A stretch of 64,000 nt of DNA from an uncultured Pseudomonadota bacterium (GTDB taxonomy: Bacteria; Pseudomonadota; Gammaproteobacteria; Steroidobacterales; Steroidobacteraceae), in contig CAIRLC010000018.1 of NCBI GenBank assembly GCA_903879335.1, positions 31,188-95,187 of the forward strand, given 5' to 3'. Numbering within the stretch: the stretch's first letter is position 1; each line of letters begins with the position of its first letter. Position numbers and translations under genes: made by a program. Shown piece by piece: positions 1 to 9,671 of this stretch. Below the pieces are notes generated by a model that saw only the letters and a list, made by a program, of their open reading frames with translations, was not told the DNA's origin and did not search any database.

Positions 1-40
1 GCAGGATCCGCGGGTGGGCTCCTTCAGGTCGCGCAAGGAC

Positions 41-826
41 TCATCCCCGAGCCGGTCGCGCGACCCATGCGGCGATGGCCGTCGCCATCCGCCGCGGCAC
101 ACAGCGGACTAAAAAAACAGCGAGTGTATTCACTAAGCCCGGGACCACGAGACGTCGTCCCAAGCGGGCACCCCGATACCCAGCGCGGGCGACGAACGCG
201 GATTCGGCGACCGGCAACAGACCACCCACGACGAGCGTCGAGCGACGCGATCCTGCCCGTTCGTGGAAACTGCTTTGAGTAGGGCCTGGGCACAACGCGG
301 TCACGGTGACACCGGTGCCATCCAATTCATGCGACAAGGCCTCCGAGTAATGCAGCACATAGGCCTTCGAGGCGTAATAGGCCGCCATCCATGGTCCTGG
401 CTGGAAAGCCGCGGTCGAGGCCATGTTCAGGATGCGGCCCGAGCCGCGGGCGACCATCGCCGCCTGGAACGCTTGCGTCAGACGCGTCAGGGCCAAGACA
501 TTGACTTTGACGATCGTCGCTTCGGCGTCAGGCGGCAGGTCTCGGGATAAGCCCCAAGCGCCAAGGCCGGCGTTGTTGACGAGCAGATCAGGGATGACGC
601 CAAGCCCGCGGGTCCAGTCGATCACCGCCTGGACGCCTTCAGGCTTGGCCAGGTCGGCCGCCAGGACCTCTACCTGCAATCCTGGACGCAAGAGTTCGGC
701 GGCGAGCGCCTGCAGGGCGCCCTCGTCCCGCCCCGTTAATAGGAGCCCAGAAACGTCATCGGCCGCGAGTCTTGCGACGTCGCGGCCGATGCCGTGTGAG
801 GCACCCGTAATGAGCGCCCAAGCCAA
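41..826 (-). CDS. Short-chain dehydrogenase/reductase (SDR)
   Basis: Probable NAD(P)-dependent oxidoreductase of the classical SDR family; the substrate cannot be read from sequence. The dinucleotide-binding motif TGASHGIG lies near residue 7, NNAG near residue 87, and the catalytic YYASK (Tyr-x-x-x-Lys) follows a catalytic Ser in NMASTAA. The length of 261 aa is typical. I chose the TTG at 826, which puts the Rossmann strand directly after the start and sits 4 nt past the stop of the upstream TPR gene; the open frame runs further upstream but only inside that gene. It looks translationally coupled to the TPR gene and is the last gene visible in this minus-strand run. Confidence 0.85.
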   Translation of the reverse strand: MAWALITGASHGIGRDVARLAADDVSGLLLTGRDEGALQALAAELLRPGLQVEVLAADLAKPEGVQAVIDWTRGLGVIPDLLVNNAGLGAWGLSRDLPPDAEATIVKVNVLALTRLTQAFQAAMVARGSGRILNMASTAAFQPGPWMAAYYASKAYVLHYSEALSHELDGTGVTVTALCPGPTQSSFHERAGSRRSTLVVGGLLPVAESAFVARAGYRGARLGRRLVVPGLVNTLAVFLVRCVPRRMATAIAAWVARPARG

Positions 827-830
827 ACGA

Positions 831-2075
831 TCAGCCTTGCGGCGGATCCAAGTTCGGCAAGGCGATGAGCCACGCGTGTGCTGCGTGTTCCATGCGCTTG
901 TCGGACTGCGCCTTGGTGAAGGCTTCGATGGCCTTGTCCTTCTTACCGGCATGCAGGTACGCGATGCCTAAGGTCATGTAGGCGTCATCCAAACGCTTCA
1001 CCTTTGCGACGCGTTCGTCGGTCAGGCCGCGTTCGATGGCTTCGATCGCCTTGTCGTACTCACCGAAACCAATGTAGGCGAGACCCACTTTCACATCAGC
1101 CTGGCCGTTCTTACCCGCGCGCGCTTCCTTGTCGAGCGTCGGCAACAACTTCTTGTCCTCAGCGGTCAAGGTCTTGGCTTGCGACAAGAGTTTGCTGTTG
1201 CGGTCAGTCGCCGCAATGAACTTCACGACATCGCGCTTCTGACCCTGTTCGATCACCTTGAGCGCTTCTGCCGGCGAACCGGCATCGATCGCGCCATCGG
1301 TGTAGCTGACATACTCGCTCTCACGCGTCATTTCGTTGCGATCGAACAAGAGTCGGTACATGTTCAGCATGGCCAGCGGCTCAGCATCGGCTTCGTAGAT
1401 GCCGATCAGGTCCACCAAGTACTCACGCTTCGGGAACTTGACGACGAGGGTCTCCATGACCGCCTGACGCTTCGCCTTGTTCTCGGTCCGGTAGTAGGCC
1501 ACGTTCAACTGCTTGAGCGTGTCTTCCTTCGGCTCCGGCGTCGCCGCCGCGATCTTCTCAAGCCAAGGAATCGCCGCGCCGTAGTCTTGCTGAATCAATT
1601 CGATCTGCGAGCCCAGCGTGTAGGCATCGACGCTATTCGAGGCATCAGCCCACTTGCCCACCCACATCAAAGCCTTGTCATAGACTTTGTTCTGCGCATT
1701 GATCTGCGCTAGCGCCTTGTAGTCTCGCACGCGCTCGTCATCGGCCATATTCGGCGCCGCTTCGAGCAACTGCTCCGTGAACTCGGCATACAGCGTGAAG
1801 TCCTGCTTCTTCGCTGCCGCGTAGGTCATCATGCGCAGCGAGGTTTCACGGTCATAGGGCGTCTTCGCGACGGCCAAGCCCGCCTTCGCGAGCGTGAGAC
1901 CCCCGTCGAAGTCACCCTTGCCCATCGCATCCTGCGCCGGCTTCAACTGCTTGGCGACAGCTTCAGTCAGAGATTCCTTCTTCTCTTTCTCCGCCGCGCC
2001 CGCCGAGGTGGCGACCAACACTGCCAGAAAACCCGCCATGAGCGGGGCCTTCACCCGTGTAAACCAATTGTTCAT
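831..2075 (-). CDS. Exported tetratricopeptide-repeat protein
   Basis: A 414-aa protein with a signal peptide (MNNWFTRVKAPLMAGFLAVL, cleavage near SAGAAE) followed by TPR-like helical repeats; the clearest are near the C-terminus (VGLAYIGFGEYDKAIEAIERGL and YMTLGIAYLHAGKKDKAIEAF regions). It probably acts in the periplasm as a scaffold. It is a paralogue of the next gene upstream (same layout, shared KAGKNGxxDVKLGL-type stretch), which points to tandem duplication. A GAGGGG ribosome site precedes the ATG. It sits downstream of a TonB/ExbB/ExbD set, an arrangement where TPR proteins are thought to assist energised outer-membrane transport; that role is inference. Confidence 0.85.
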   Translation of the reverse strand: MNNWFTRVKAPLMAGFLAVLVATSAGAAEKEKKESLTEAVAKQLKPAQDAMGKGDFDGGLTLAKAGLAVAKTPYDRETSLRMMTYAAAKKQDFTLYAEFTEQLLEAAPNMADDERVRDYKALAQINAQNKVYDKALMWVGKWADASNSVDAYTLGSQIELIQQDYGAAIPWLEKIAAATPEPKEDTLKQLNVAYYRTENKAKRQAVMETLVVKFPKREYLVDLIGIYEADAEPLAMLNMYRLLFDRNEMTRESEYVSYTDGAIDAGSPAEALKVIEQGQKRDVVKFIAATDRNSKLLSQAKTLTAEDKKLLPTLDKEARAGKNGQADVKVGLAYIGFGEYDKAIEAIERGLTDERVAKVKRLDDAYMTLGIAYLHAGKKDKAIEAFTKAQSDKRMEHAAHAWLIALPNLDPPQG

Positions 2076-2102
2076 GTCACCCCTCGTAGGTGTAGCGCTG
2101 AC

Positions 2103-3323
2103 TTAGTTGCCAGCCCAGATCTTCGCTGCCGCCGCCATGCGGGGGTCAGCCTTCGCTGCCGCAAATGCCTTGTCGGCTTCGGCCTTCTTGTGGAGCTTGG
2201 TCAGCACAATGCCGTACACCAAGTTCGCTTCGTCCGGACGACGCACCTTGGCCACGTGATCAGCCGACAGGCCGCGTGCAAAGGCTTCAGCCGCCTTGTC
2301 GTTCTGACCCATCGAGAAGTAACGCAAGCCGAGCTTCACGTCGGTCTCGCCGTTCTTACCGGCCTTCGACTCGGCATCCAACTGCGCGACATTCTTGGCG
2401 TCATCGGCCGCACGATCCTTAGCCTGCTTCAGCAAGGCCTCCGCCTTGTCTTTGCCCTTGGCGCCTACCACCTTCTTCGAGAAAGCCTTCTCCAGCACAT
2501 GCTGTGCTTCGGCCGTCGTGCCCTCCGACAGGGCCAAGTCCGCCATCTTCGTGTAATCGCCTTCGTCGGCCAAGAAGTCGCGTTCGTAGCCGTAACGGTA
2601 CACACCGAGCAAGGCCAGATCATCCGGCTTCTTCGGCAACAGGTCCGCGAGCACCGCCTGGTACCACTCCTTCTTCGGGAACCGGCGCAGCAGTTCTTCG
2701 GCGGTCGACACGGCCTTCGCGCTATCCTTATCCTGCGTGTAGCAGGTATAACGCAACTTCAGCACCGACTCGCTGGCTTCCTTACCCGCCGGAGCCGCCT
2801 TCTCAACGGATTCCAACGCGCCCTTGCAGTCGTGTGCGCCGTACTGCAACTGAGCCAGCAGTTCCCAATCGGCCGTGCTACCCGCGCCAGCAGTCAGGAA
2901 GGACTTCATTTCAGAAACCGCTTTGTCGTAATGGTTCGTGGCCGCGTAGATCGGCGCCAGCGCCTTGTGGAATTGCACCTTCTCAGCGGCCGAGACACCT
3001 TCGGTGGTCAGCAGCTGCTCCAACGCTTCCTGCTGATCTTGAACCTTGCCCGAGGCACCAGCGACCACCAACAACAGTTTGAGCGCGGCGGTCTTCTCAA
3101 AACCCGACTTGGCGACGCCATGCGCTTCTTTAGCGGCAGCGAGGGCCTTCGGCAGGTCATGGCCCTTATACGCCGTGACGCCCGCGTTGTACTTCTCAGA
3201 GAACTCCGCAGACGTCTGCGCCTGGGCGTAAGCGCCCTGCGAGGCCAGAGTCGCGACGCCGAGGACACCGGCGACCAGGAGTCCGCGCGTGGCGCGCGAA
3301 AGGACAGTAGCGAGCTTCGTCAT
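2103..3323 (-). CDS. Exported tetratricopeptide-repeat protein (paralogue)
   Basis: A 406-aa protein with a signal peptide ending near QGAYAQA and TPR-like helices across the mature part, closing with VYGIVLTKLHKKAEADKAFAAAK. It parallels the downstream TPR gene in length and layout. A GAGG ribosome site lies about 6 nt before the ATG. An intrinsic terminator separates it from the upstream exbD, so the pair of TPR genes probably has its own promoter between 3324 and 3407 or lives on read-through. The molecular function is unknown; a periplasmic scaffold role linked to the TonB system is inference. Confidence 0.85.
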   Translation of the reverse strand: MTKLATVLSRATRGLLVAGVLGVATLASQGAYAQAQTSAEFSEKYNAGVTAYKGHDLPKALAAAKEAHGVAKSGFEKTAALKLLLVVAGASGKVQDQQEALEQLLTTEGVSAAEKVQFHKALAPIYAATNHYDKAVSEMKSFLTAGAGSTADWELLAQLQYGAHDCKGALESVEKAAPAGKEASESVLKLRYTCYTQDKDSAKAVSTAEELLRRFPKKEWYQAVLADLLPKKPDDLALLGVYRYGYERDFLADEGDYTKMADLALSEGTTAEAQHVLEKAFSKKVVGAKGKDKAEALLKQAKDRAADDAKNVAQLDAESKAGKNGETDVKLGLRYFSMGQNDKAAEAFARGLSADHVAKVRRPDEANLVYGIVLTKLHKKAEADKAFAAAKADPRMAAAAKIWAGN

Positions 3324-3407
3324 CGTATACCTCAGTAAATCTCAATAAATTCAGTTGATTATCGACGTGCACAACGCCGGACGTTCCCCATCTCCGCGGT
3401 GGCACCT

Positions 3408-3441
3408 AAAAAACGAATGGGCCGACAGAGCCGGCCCATTC
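3408..3441 (-). terminator. Intrinsic terminator after the tonB-exbBDD genes
   Basis: On the minus strand a 10-bp stem (GAATGGGCCG pairing with CGGCCCATTC, loop of 7 nt) is followed, after one G, by six T. It lies 43 nt past the stop of the second exbD and before the TPR gene, so it should end most tonB-exbB-exbD-exbD transcripts. Confidence 0.85.
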
Positions 3442-3483
3442 TTCTACTCTCAACGACTAACCGCAAGGCCCCTCGGCCTACGG

Positions 3484-3903
3484 TTAGAGGTTTCCGCTCG
3501 CGTCAGCGACGAAACCAATCTTCTTCAAGCCGCCACGCTGCACGGCGAACAGAACGTTCGCAGCGAAGTCGTAACGAGCCCGACGGTCGATCTGCAAGAG
3601 GACTTCCGGCTGTGGCTCGAGAGCCGCCGAGTCCTTGATTCTCGCGATCATCTCCATCGGCGGCAGGTTTTCGCCATTCCACGAAACCGCGCCGTTGTAC
3701 GCCACCGCGATGTTGATCGGCTTGGCCGGATTCTCCGGCGGCGGATCATTCGACGCGCGCGGCAAGTCAATCTTGACCGAGTGCGTCATCACAGGGAGCG
3801 TGATGATGAAGATGATCAGGAGCACGAGCATGATGTCGACCAACGGCACGACGTTAATGGTCGTGTTGTATTCGCCGCTGTCTTTAGGTCCGGAAATTGC
3901 CAT
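3484..3903 (-). CDS. exbD: ExbD/TolR-type biopolymer transport protein (second copy)
   Basis: Inner-membrane subunit of a proton-driven energiser that works with ExbB and TonB. It is 139 aa with a short cytoplasmic N-terminus, one membrane segment (NVVPLVDIMLVLLIIFIIT) holding the conserved Asp in PLVDIMLVLL, and a periplasmic domain ending LKKIGFVADASG. The ATG at 3903 has GGAG 8 nt upstream; the longer TTG reading would place that ribosome site inside the gene. It follows a first exbD by 17 nt. Paired exbD genes occur in several Xanthomonadales-type TonB loci, where the second copy is not always needed for iron uptake; that comparison is family knowledge. Confidence 0.9.
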   Translation of the reverse strand: MAISGPKDSGEYNTTINVVPLVDIMLVLLIIFIITLPVMTHSVKIDLPRASNDPPPENPAKPINIAVAYNGAVSWNGENLPPMEMIARIKDSAALEPQPEVLLQIDRRARYDFAANVLFAVQRGGLKKIGFVADASGNL

Positions 3904-3920
3904 CTGATGCTGCTCCAAAC

Positions 3921-4340
3921 TTAACCGTGCGGAGGAGGTTCAGCGATGAACGCGACCTTGAGCAGATAATTCCGCTGCAGGGTCGTGAGCACGTCCGCGA
4001 CGTAAGCGTAGGTCACGCGCTTGTCGGCGCGGATCTGCACTTCAGGCTGCGGAGACTGCGTCGCCTCGCTCTGTGCAAGCTTCGCCAGGTCTTCCAGCGA
4101 AATCTGACCGTCATTCCAGTAGACCGTGCCGGCGAAGTCGACTGAGAGACTGATGTTCTCAGGCTTCGTCTCCGTCGGCACATTAGCGTTCGTCGGAAGG
4201 ACGACTTTGATCGCCTTCGTCGCCACCGGGATGGTGATGATGAAGATGATAAGGAGCACGAGCATGATGTCGACGAGCGGCACAACGTTAATTTCGTTGT
4301 TCAACTCGCCTTCTTTAATCGGGCCACTACCGCCTGCCAT
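3921..4340 (-). CDS. exbD: ExbD/TolR-type biopolymer transport protein (first copy)
   Basis: A 139-aa inner-membrane protein with one membrane helix near residues 17-38 carrying PLVDIMLVLLIIF, where the Asp is the proton-path residue in the family. The periplasmic domain includes PQPEVQIRADKRVTYAYVADVL. A GAGGAG ribosome site precedes the ATG. It is preceded by exbB and followed by a second exbD, forming one transcript with tonB. The two ExbD proteins share the membrane helix closely but differ in the periplasmic part, which suggests different contacts with TonB or with each other. Confidence 0.9.
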   Translation of the reverse strand: MAGGSGPIKEGELNNEINVVPLVDIMLVLLIIFIITIPVATKAIKVVLPTNANVPTETKPENISLSVDFAGTVYWNDGQISLEDLAKLAQSEATQSPQPEVQIRADKRVTYAYVADVLTTLQRNYLLKVAFIAEPPPHG

Positions 4341-4388
4341 GTACCTGCTCCTCGTCTATCGTCTAAACGCTGTTCTACTGGGTGACTC

Positions 4389-5123
4389 TTACTTCTTAGC
4401 CGATGCTGCAGCAGCGGCCTTCGCAACGGCCACGCGGCCGCCCGAGAGAATCGCCTGGTGCAGGTCGTGCGAGAAGTGGACAACTGCGTCGCTGATCGCC
4501 TTGTTACGGCGGGTCAGCCAGTTGAAACCGAGCACGGCAGGGATAGCAACGCCGAGACCGATAGCGGTCATCCAGAGCGCCTCGCCGACAGGACCGGCAA
4601 CCTTCTCAATCGACGCGTTGCCCGACATGGCGATCGAGCGCATGGCGTTGAGAATACCGAGAACGGTACCGAGCAGACCGACGAACGGAGCGGTCGCGCC
4701 GACCGATGCGAGCACGGCCATGCCGTCGTTCAAGTCACCGTTGATCTGATCAACGCGACGCTGCATGTGGGTCGAAACCCAGTCGTGCAGGTCGATCGTT
4801 TCGGTCAGACGGCCCTTGTTCTTCTCGTGATGGTTCACGGAGTCCATCGCGTCAACGGCGATCGTGCGGAACACGTTCTCATCGCCGCCCTTCAGGCGCG
4901 CGATGCCGTCAGCGATCGAGGAAGCGCCCCAGAAGTCCTTATCAACCGTCGACGCGTACTTGTTCAGCGCGTTCTGGTCGAGAAGCTTCACAATGAGGAC
5001 GTACCACGAGTAAAGGGACATGACGACGAGAATCGTCAGAAGGACCTTGCTAACCGGACCGGAGTCCCAAAGATCCTGAATACCAAAGTTACGAGACTCG
5101 GGAGCAACTGCTGCGTCGGCCAT
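4389..5123 (-). CDS. exbB: ExbB/TolQ/MotA-family proton channel subunit
   Basis: Inner-membrane channel subunit that with ExbD converts the proton gradient into work on TonB. It is 244 aa with a first membrane helix (KVLLTILVVMSLYSWYVLIV), a long cytoplasmic stretch, and two C-terminal helices; the signature GLLGTVLGILNAM and the polar Thr/Gly-rich third helix EALWMTAIGLGVAIPAVLGF are present. The ATG at 5123 has AGAGG upstream; a TTG two codons earlier is less likely. It lies between tonB and the exbD pair. Confidence 0.92.
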   Translation of the reverse strand: MADAAVAPESRNFGIQDLWDSGPVSKVLLTILVVMSLYSWYVLIVKLLDQNALNKYASTVDKDFWGASSIADGIARLKGGDENVFRTIAVDAMDSVNHHEKNKGRLTETIDLHDWVSTHMQRRVDQINGDLNDGMAVLASVGATAPFVGLLGTVLGILNAMRSIAMSGNASIEKVAGPVGEALWMTAIGLGVAIPAVLGFNWLTRRNKAISDAVVHFSHDLHQAILSGGRVAVAKAAAAASAKK

Positions 5124-5194
5124 GATCAAAGACCTCTGATGGGTTCAGTAAAAAAAGAACGATGTAGTTACAAGATAACGTTCGGAACAGCGAC

Positions 5195-5818
5195 TCAGTT
5201 CGTGAGTCGCCATGTCCACTTCATGCGCTGCCAAGAGGCAACCGCTTCATTGCCGACCTTTTGCGGCTCAAAGCGACCCTGGGCGGTTACGCACTTGGCG
5301 GCCGCATCGTCGAGGCGCTGGATGCCACTCGATGTTTCCACCTTGGTCTCCGTCACTTTGCCGTTTGGCGCAATGTAGACGAGAAGAACAACCGAACCCT
5401 CTTCGCTGAGACGCTTGGAGGCGGACGGATAGTACGATGCACACGCCTCACCGAGATTCGACCCCTTGGCGACCTTCGCCTGGGTGATCGGTGGCGGTTC
5501 AACCTTCGCCGGCGGGGGTACAGGCTTCGCCTCAACCTTCGGGGCCACAATGGCCTTCGGAGGTGGCGGACCCTCAACCACAGGCAGGTCGACGAGCGGT
5601 GTTTGGACCGGAGGTGGCTTGAAATCAGGCGGCGGCGGCGGCGGAGTTTTTTTCATCTCCTCCTCAACCTGCTTGACCAAGCGCATATCAAGCGACTCAG
5701 TCGCTTGCTGCACGTACTTGAATGCCGTGGCAATGATGATGCCGACAGCGAGTGCGACGTGCAGTCCGATGACTACAAATCCAACGATGGCTTTACGAGA
5801 ATACTTGCCGCTAGACAT
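5195..5818 (-). CDS. tonB: TonB-type energy transducer
   Basis: Spans the periplasm to pass ExbBD-derived energy to TonB-dependent receptors. It is 207 aa: an N-terminal signal anchor (AIVGFVVIGLHVALAVGIII), a proline-rich linker from about residue 55 to 110 with Pro runs alternating with Lys/Val, and a C-terminal TonB domain (YYPSASKRLSEEGSVVLLVY, then ASWQRMKWTWRLTN). It is first in the tonB-exbB-exbD-exbD set, with its promoter expected in the 276 bp between it and ilvD. No receptor gene is adjacent. Confidence 0.9.
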   Translation of the reverse strand: MSSGKYSRKAIVGFVVIGLHVALAVGIIIATAFKYVQQATESLDMRLVKQVEEEMKKTPPPPPPDFKPPPVQTPLVDLPVVEGPPPPKAIVAPKVEAKPVPPPAKVEPPPITQAKVAKGSNLGEACASYYPSASKRLSEEGSVVLLVYIAPNGKVTETKVETSSGIQRLDDAAAKCVTAQGRFEPQKVGNEAVASWQRMKWTWRLTN

Positions 5819-6094
5819 GTCGAAGGGAGCCCCTACTTCTCCCGACTAACTCTCAATGTCCGATGTCCCCGATTCCTCGACGGAACCAAACCCACCGGAG
5901 TGATGCCCGACCGAAGTCAAGCTGAAAACCACAGGTGCGATGCGCATCAAGGGAGAATCAAATCCCCCCGGTGCCTCAGCGCGGGAGGACGATAACCGCT
6001 GATGCGCGTCTCTGCAAGAGTCAATTCACGATGCCGACCTAAAGATTGCAACAAAGTATTGTTCTCTGTGAATCGACATCGCTTCATTCTGCGT

Positions 6095-7819
6095 TCAGCG
6101 GTGTGTTTTCGAGCCTTTTTTTACAGGCTCTGGCACGTAGTCAGTGACTGCGCCCAATGACGCGCTCGACACCTCACGGACGTATTTCGCGAGCACGCCT
6201 TTCTTCGGGCCCTTCGCAGGCGCCACCCACTTGGCGCGACGTCGCTTCAATTCGGCCGCACTGACCTTCACGTCCAACGTCCGCTTCTTCGCGTCGATGG
6301 CGATCTTGTCCCCATCACGCACTAAGGCGAGCGGGCCGCCGACGGCCGCTTCAGGTGAGACGTGGCCAACCACAAAGCCGTGACTGCCGCCTGAGAACCG
6401 CCCATCGGTGATCAGCGCCACCTTGTCACCCAAGCCCTTACCCATGATGGCTCCGGTTGGGCTGAGCATTTCACGCATGCCTGGACCGCCCTTCGGTCCT
6501 TCGTAACGAATGACCACGACGTCACCCGCCGCAATCGTGCCATCAAGGATCGCCTGCAGGCTCTGCTCCTCCGAATCAAAGCAGCGCGCCGTCCCCTCAA
6601 AGTGCAAGCCTTCCTTGCCGGTGATCTTGGCGACGGCACCCTCTTCAGCCAAGTTCCCATATAGAACAACCAGATGGCTGTCCTTCTTAATCGGGTCTGC
6701 GAAGTCTCGAACAATCGTCTGGCCGGACGGGTAGTCCTTCACCGACTTCAGGTTTTCGGCCACCGTCTTGCCGGTGACGGTCATGCACTCGCCATGCAAC
6801 AGGCCTTTTTTAAGCAAGCGCTTCATCAACGGTTGGATACCGCCGATCGCGATCAATTCGGACATCAGGTACTTGCCGCTCGGTTTGACATCGGCCAGCA
6901 CGGGCACCTTTTTGCCGATCCGGGTGAAATCGTCCAAGGTCAACTTCACATCGGCGGCCTGCGCGATGGCCAGGAGGTGCAAGACCGCATTGGTCGAGCC
7001 CGCGAGCGCGATGACGACCGTGATGGCGTTCTCGAAGGCCTTGCGGGTCAAGATACGGGAGGGTCTGATCCCCGCCTTAACCAGTTCCAAAACCGCCTCG
7101 CCGGCCCGCTTGCAGTCATCGAGCTTGTTCGAGGACACGGCCTCTTGGGCTGAGCTGTTGGGCAGACTCATCCCTAAGGCCTCAATGGCCGAAGCCATCG
7201 TATTGGCCGTGTACATGCCACCGCAGCTGCCCGCACCCGGGATCGACGTCGCCTCCACCTCATGCAGCTGGGCGTCAGAGACTGAGCCGTTGGCGTGGCC
7301 GCCGATGGCTTCAAATACCGAAACGATATCGCGACGATGGGCGCCTGGCCGAATCGTACCGCCATAGACGAACACGGCCGGTCGATCCAAGCGAGCGAGC
7401 GCCATCATGCAACCGGGCATGTTCTTATCGCAGCCGCCGATCGCAACGACGCCGTCAAAGCCTTGAGCGCCCACGACCGTTTCGATCGAGTCGGCAATGA
7501 CTTCACGGGAGACGAGCGAGTAGCGCATCCCCGGCGAACCCATCGAGATGCCATCGGAGACCGTGATCGTATTGAAAATCCGGCTTTTGCCGCCTGAGAC
7601 GTCGACGGCCGACGCGGCCGCAAGCGCCAAACCGTCCAAGTGCACGTTGCACGGCGTGATGTTCGACCAGGTGGTGGCAACGCCCACCGAAACCTTGTCG
7701 AAATCGCCATCAACATAACCGACCGCGCGCAACATCGCGCGAGCTGGGGTTTGAGCAACGCCATCCACCACGAGCCTGGAATGCGCGCGCGGATCAACAG
7801 TCTTTTTCTTACGGGGCAT
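6095..7819 (-). CDS. ilvD: Dihydroxy-acid dehydratase
   Basis: Catalyses dehydration of 2,3-dihydroxy-isovalerate and -methylvalerate to the 2-keto acids in valine, isoleucine and leucine synthesis. The 574-aa protein has the three cysteine motifs for the Fe-S cluster ([35 protein letters not shown]) and the C-terminal signature [21 protein letters not shown] start at the ATG at 7819 ([14 protein letters not shown]); the open frame extends 36 codons further upstream but without family similarity. It is encoded opposite to, and about 2 kb from, the ilvC-leuACDB operon, so its regulation is separate; no attenuator is seen here. Confidence 0.95.
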   Translation of the reverse strand: MPRKKKTVDPRAHSRLVVDGVAQTPARAMLRAVGYVDGDFDKVSVGVATTWSNITPCNVHLDGLALAAASAVDVSGGKSRIFNTITVSDGISMGSPGMRYSLVSREVIADSIETVVGAQGFDGVVAIGGCDKNMPGCMMALARLDRPAVFVYGGTIRPGAHRRDIVSVFEAIGGHANGSVSDAQLHEVEATSIPGAGSCGGMYTANTMASAIEALGMSLPNSSAQEAVSSNKLDDCKRAGEAVLELVKAGIRPSRILTRKAFENAITVVIALAGSTNAVLHLLAIAQAADVKLTLDDFTRIGKKVPVLADVKPSGKYLMSELIAIGGIQPLMKRLLKKGLLHGECMTVTGKTVAENLKSVKDYPSGQTIVRDFADPIKKDSHLVVLYGNLAEEGAVAKITGKEGLHFEGTARCFDSEEQSLQAILDGTIAAGDVVVIRYEGPKGGPGMREMLSPTGAIMGKGLGDKVALITDGRFSGGSHGFVVGHVSPEAAVGGPLALVRDGDKIAIDAKKRTLDVKVSAAELKRRRAKWVAPAKGPKKGVLAKYVREVSSASLGAVTDYVPEPVKKGSKTHR

Positions 7820-7923
7820 GTGAGTTACCGGATTGAAAATAATGACATTCGCCCATGACGAGCGAACCCGAGAACCCATATTGTGGAGGTCAACGCGCCC
7901 GACCGCTACCCACAATTCGCGCC

Positions 7924-9300
7924 TCAACCTGAGGCGTAGCGTCGCCGCAGAAATTCAAAGACGGCCCGCACCGTGTGTGCGTCAGCACCAACCGGCCGTC
8001 CCGGGCGCTCCTTCGGGTTCCATGCATAGAGATCGAGATGCAGCCAATCTTGAGCCGCCGGGACGAAACGCCGCAGAAAGAGCGCAGCGGTCACCGAGCC
8101 CGCGAAGCCGGAACTTGAGGCGTTCTGCAGATCAGCGACGCGGGAATTCAGTTCATCCTCATAACCCGACCACAAGGGCATCGGCCACACCGGATCGGCA
8201 ACCGCTCGCCCCGCGTCGGCCAAGGCGTGAACGAGCCCATCACTCGAGCCGTAAGCGGCGGGCAATTCAGGCCCAAGTGCAACGCGAGCGGCACCCGTGA
8301 GCGTCGCAAAATCGATCAACACGTCTGGGTGCGCCTCACTGGCGAGCGCGAGTGCGTCGGCCAGCACCAAGCGACCCTCGGCATCCGTATTCGTCACTTC
8401 GACCGTCAAGCCCTGCCGTGTCGCTAAAATGTCCCCCGGGCGAAACGCATGGGGGCCGATTCCATTTTCAACGGCTGGGATGATCAGCAACAGTTTCACC
8501 GGCAATTGCAACGCCAGCACGAGTTCCGCCACCGCCAAGGCGACGGCCGCTCCACCCATGTCTTTTTTCATAAGCGACATGCCGGAGGCCGGCTTCAAAT
8601 CAAGCCCACCCGTATCGAAACACACGCCTTTGCCGACCAAGGCCACGAGCGGACCATCCGTGCCCGCCGTCAGCGTCACTAACCGCGGCGGCTGGGCGCC
8701 GGAGCGACCGACGGCATGCACAGCGGGGAAGCCTGCGCTCAGCAAGGCATCGCCGTGCACGTCGTGGTAGACCGCGCCATAGCGCTCGGCGACGGCCGCA
8801 ACCGCACCGGCCAACTCCCCTGGGCCCATATCTTGCGCCGGTGTGTTAATCAAATCGCGCGCGCGGGCATCTGCCGCAGCAAAAGAATGGATCCAGTGGG
8901 CGTTGACTGCGGCCGGTGGGATCAGCCGTGCTGGGCAGGCCGACAGCGCCTTGTAGCGATTGAATCGATAGGAACCGAGTGCAAATCCAAGCGCGACGGT
9001 CGTGGCATCCTGGCGTGACAGTGTCTCGTCCAACTGGTAGTCGCCACCAGGTAAGCGGTCGCTCAACCCTTGCGCGAGCGCAAGATCGAGGCTCCCGGCG
9101 CCGAGTCCGACCCAAACGGTGGATGGCGTCACATGGTCAGCCGCAGGCATCACGAGCACTCGACCACGCTCAGCGTTAAACGCCTGCGTGCGAATCCAGG
9201 CTTGCTCGGTCCGGTTACAGCCATTGCGAATTGACGACCAGTCCGCCTCAGTGGCGAATCGAAGGGGCATGGGTCGGGGCGCATCAATTATCGTAATCAT
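7924..9300 (-). CDS. Leucyl aminopeptidase family protein (M17)
   Basis: Cytosolic metallo-aminopeptidase that removes N-terminal residues. The 458-aa protein carries the M17 metal and active-site motifs: [19 protein letters not shown] with the catalytic Lys in [12 protein letters not shown], and [14 protein letters not shown]. The start at 9300 ([10 protein letters not shown]) fits the family; the frame extends upstream without conserved sequence. It is shorter than PepA (about 500 aa) and closer in layout to PepB-like or unclassified members, so I give no symbol. Its stop is 104 bp from the ilvD start and it may share a transcript with ilvD. Confidence 0.9.
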   Translation of the reverse strand: MITIIDAPRPMPLRFATEADWSSIRNGCNRTEQAWIRTQAFNAERGRVLVMPAADHVTPSTVWVGLGAGSLDLALAQGLSDRLPGGDYQLDETLSRQDATTVALGFALGSYRFNRYKALSACPARLIPPAAVNAHWIHSFAAADARARDLINTPAQDMGPGELAGAVAAVAERYGAVYHDVHGDALLSAGFPAVHAVGRSGAQPPRLVTLTAGTDGPLVALVGKGVCFDTGGLDLKPASGMSLMKKDMGGAAVALAVAELVLALQLPVKLLLIIPAVENGIGPHAFRPGDILATRQGLTVEVTNTDAEGRLVLADALALASEAHPDVLIDFATLTGAARVALGPELPAAYGSSDGLVHALADAGRAVADPVWPMPLWSGYEDELNSRVADLQNASSSGFAGSVTAALFLRRFVPAAQDWLHLDLYAWNPKERPGRPVGADAHTVRAVFEFLRRRYASG

Positions 9301-9488
9301 GAGATTCCGTTGTCTGTGTCGAGTCATCGGCCGACTGCGGCGAGGATGCTGCGCCGTCATGGCGCCGTCCGGGGCAATCCAGCGTGTGCGCGTAGCGCTG
9401 CAAGATCATAGCAAGCCGACCGCTCGGAGTAGCCCCACACGCCGGATCAAGCTGACCACATTGGACCCGCCCAAAAGACGCTGAAACG

Positions 9489-9518
9489 TTGACAAGTCAC
9501 GGTTCCATATGGTGATAT
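9489..9518 (+). promoter_or_regulatory. Putative sigma-70 promoter of the ilvC-leu operon
   Basis: A perfect -35 hexamer TTGACA (9489-9494) is followed after 18 bp by TGATAT (9513-9518), which is preceded by TG-G, giving an extended -10. Transcription would start near 9525, about 20 nt before the leader-peptide ATG. This is inferred from motif and position only. Confidence 0.55.
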
Positions 9519-9545
9519 TCGCTCTTCCCGCTTGTCCTTTTGAAG

Positions 9546-9671
9546 ATGAAGCAGACCGTGTCCCATTCGCACATGACCGCCGACTCCTCGCTGACGACCG
9601 TCGCGGCGCGTCCTGTGCTTCTTGTGGACCTCCTTCTCCTTCGTACCAAGGGGTGCGGGATCCACGGCTGA
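9546..9671 (+). CDS. Leu/Val-rich leader peptide of the ilvC-leu attenuator
   Basis: A 41-codon open frame starting MKQTVSHSHM contains the run VLLVDLLLL at codons 24-32, i.e. six Leu and two Val in nine codons, and ends at TGA 9669-9671. It lies between a promoter-like sequence and an intrinsic terminator just ahead of ilvC, the layout of a branched-chain amino acid leader peptide whose translation senses charged tRNA-Leu and tRNA-Val. The ribosome site is weak (TGAAG directly before ATG); an internal ATG at codon 10 is possible. The peptide itself probably has no other function. Another frame over the same DNA (from 9509) lacks this pattern and I reject it. Confidence 0.8.
   Translation: MKQTVSHSHMTADSSLTTVAARPVLLVDLLLLRTKGCGIHG

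Noticed and set aside
2190..3338. 382-codon plus-strand frame opposite the TPR gene
   Set aside because: It is a mirror of the GC-rich TPR coding strand; composition is Arg/Leu/Gln-rich with no domain, while the minus frame has signal peptide and repeats.
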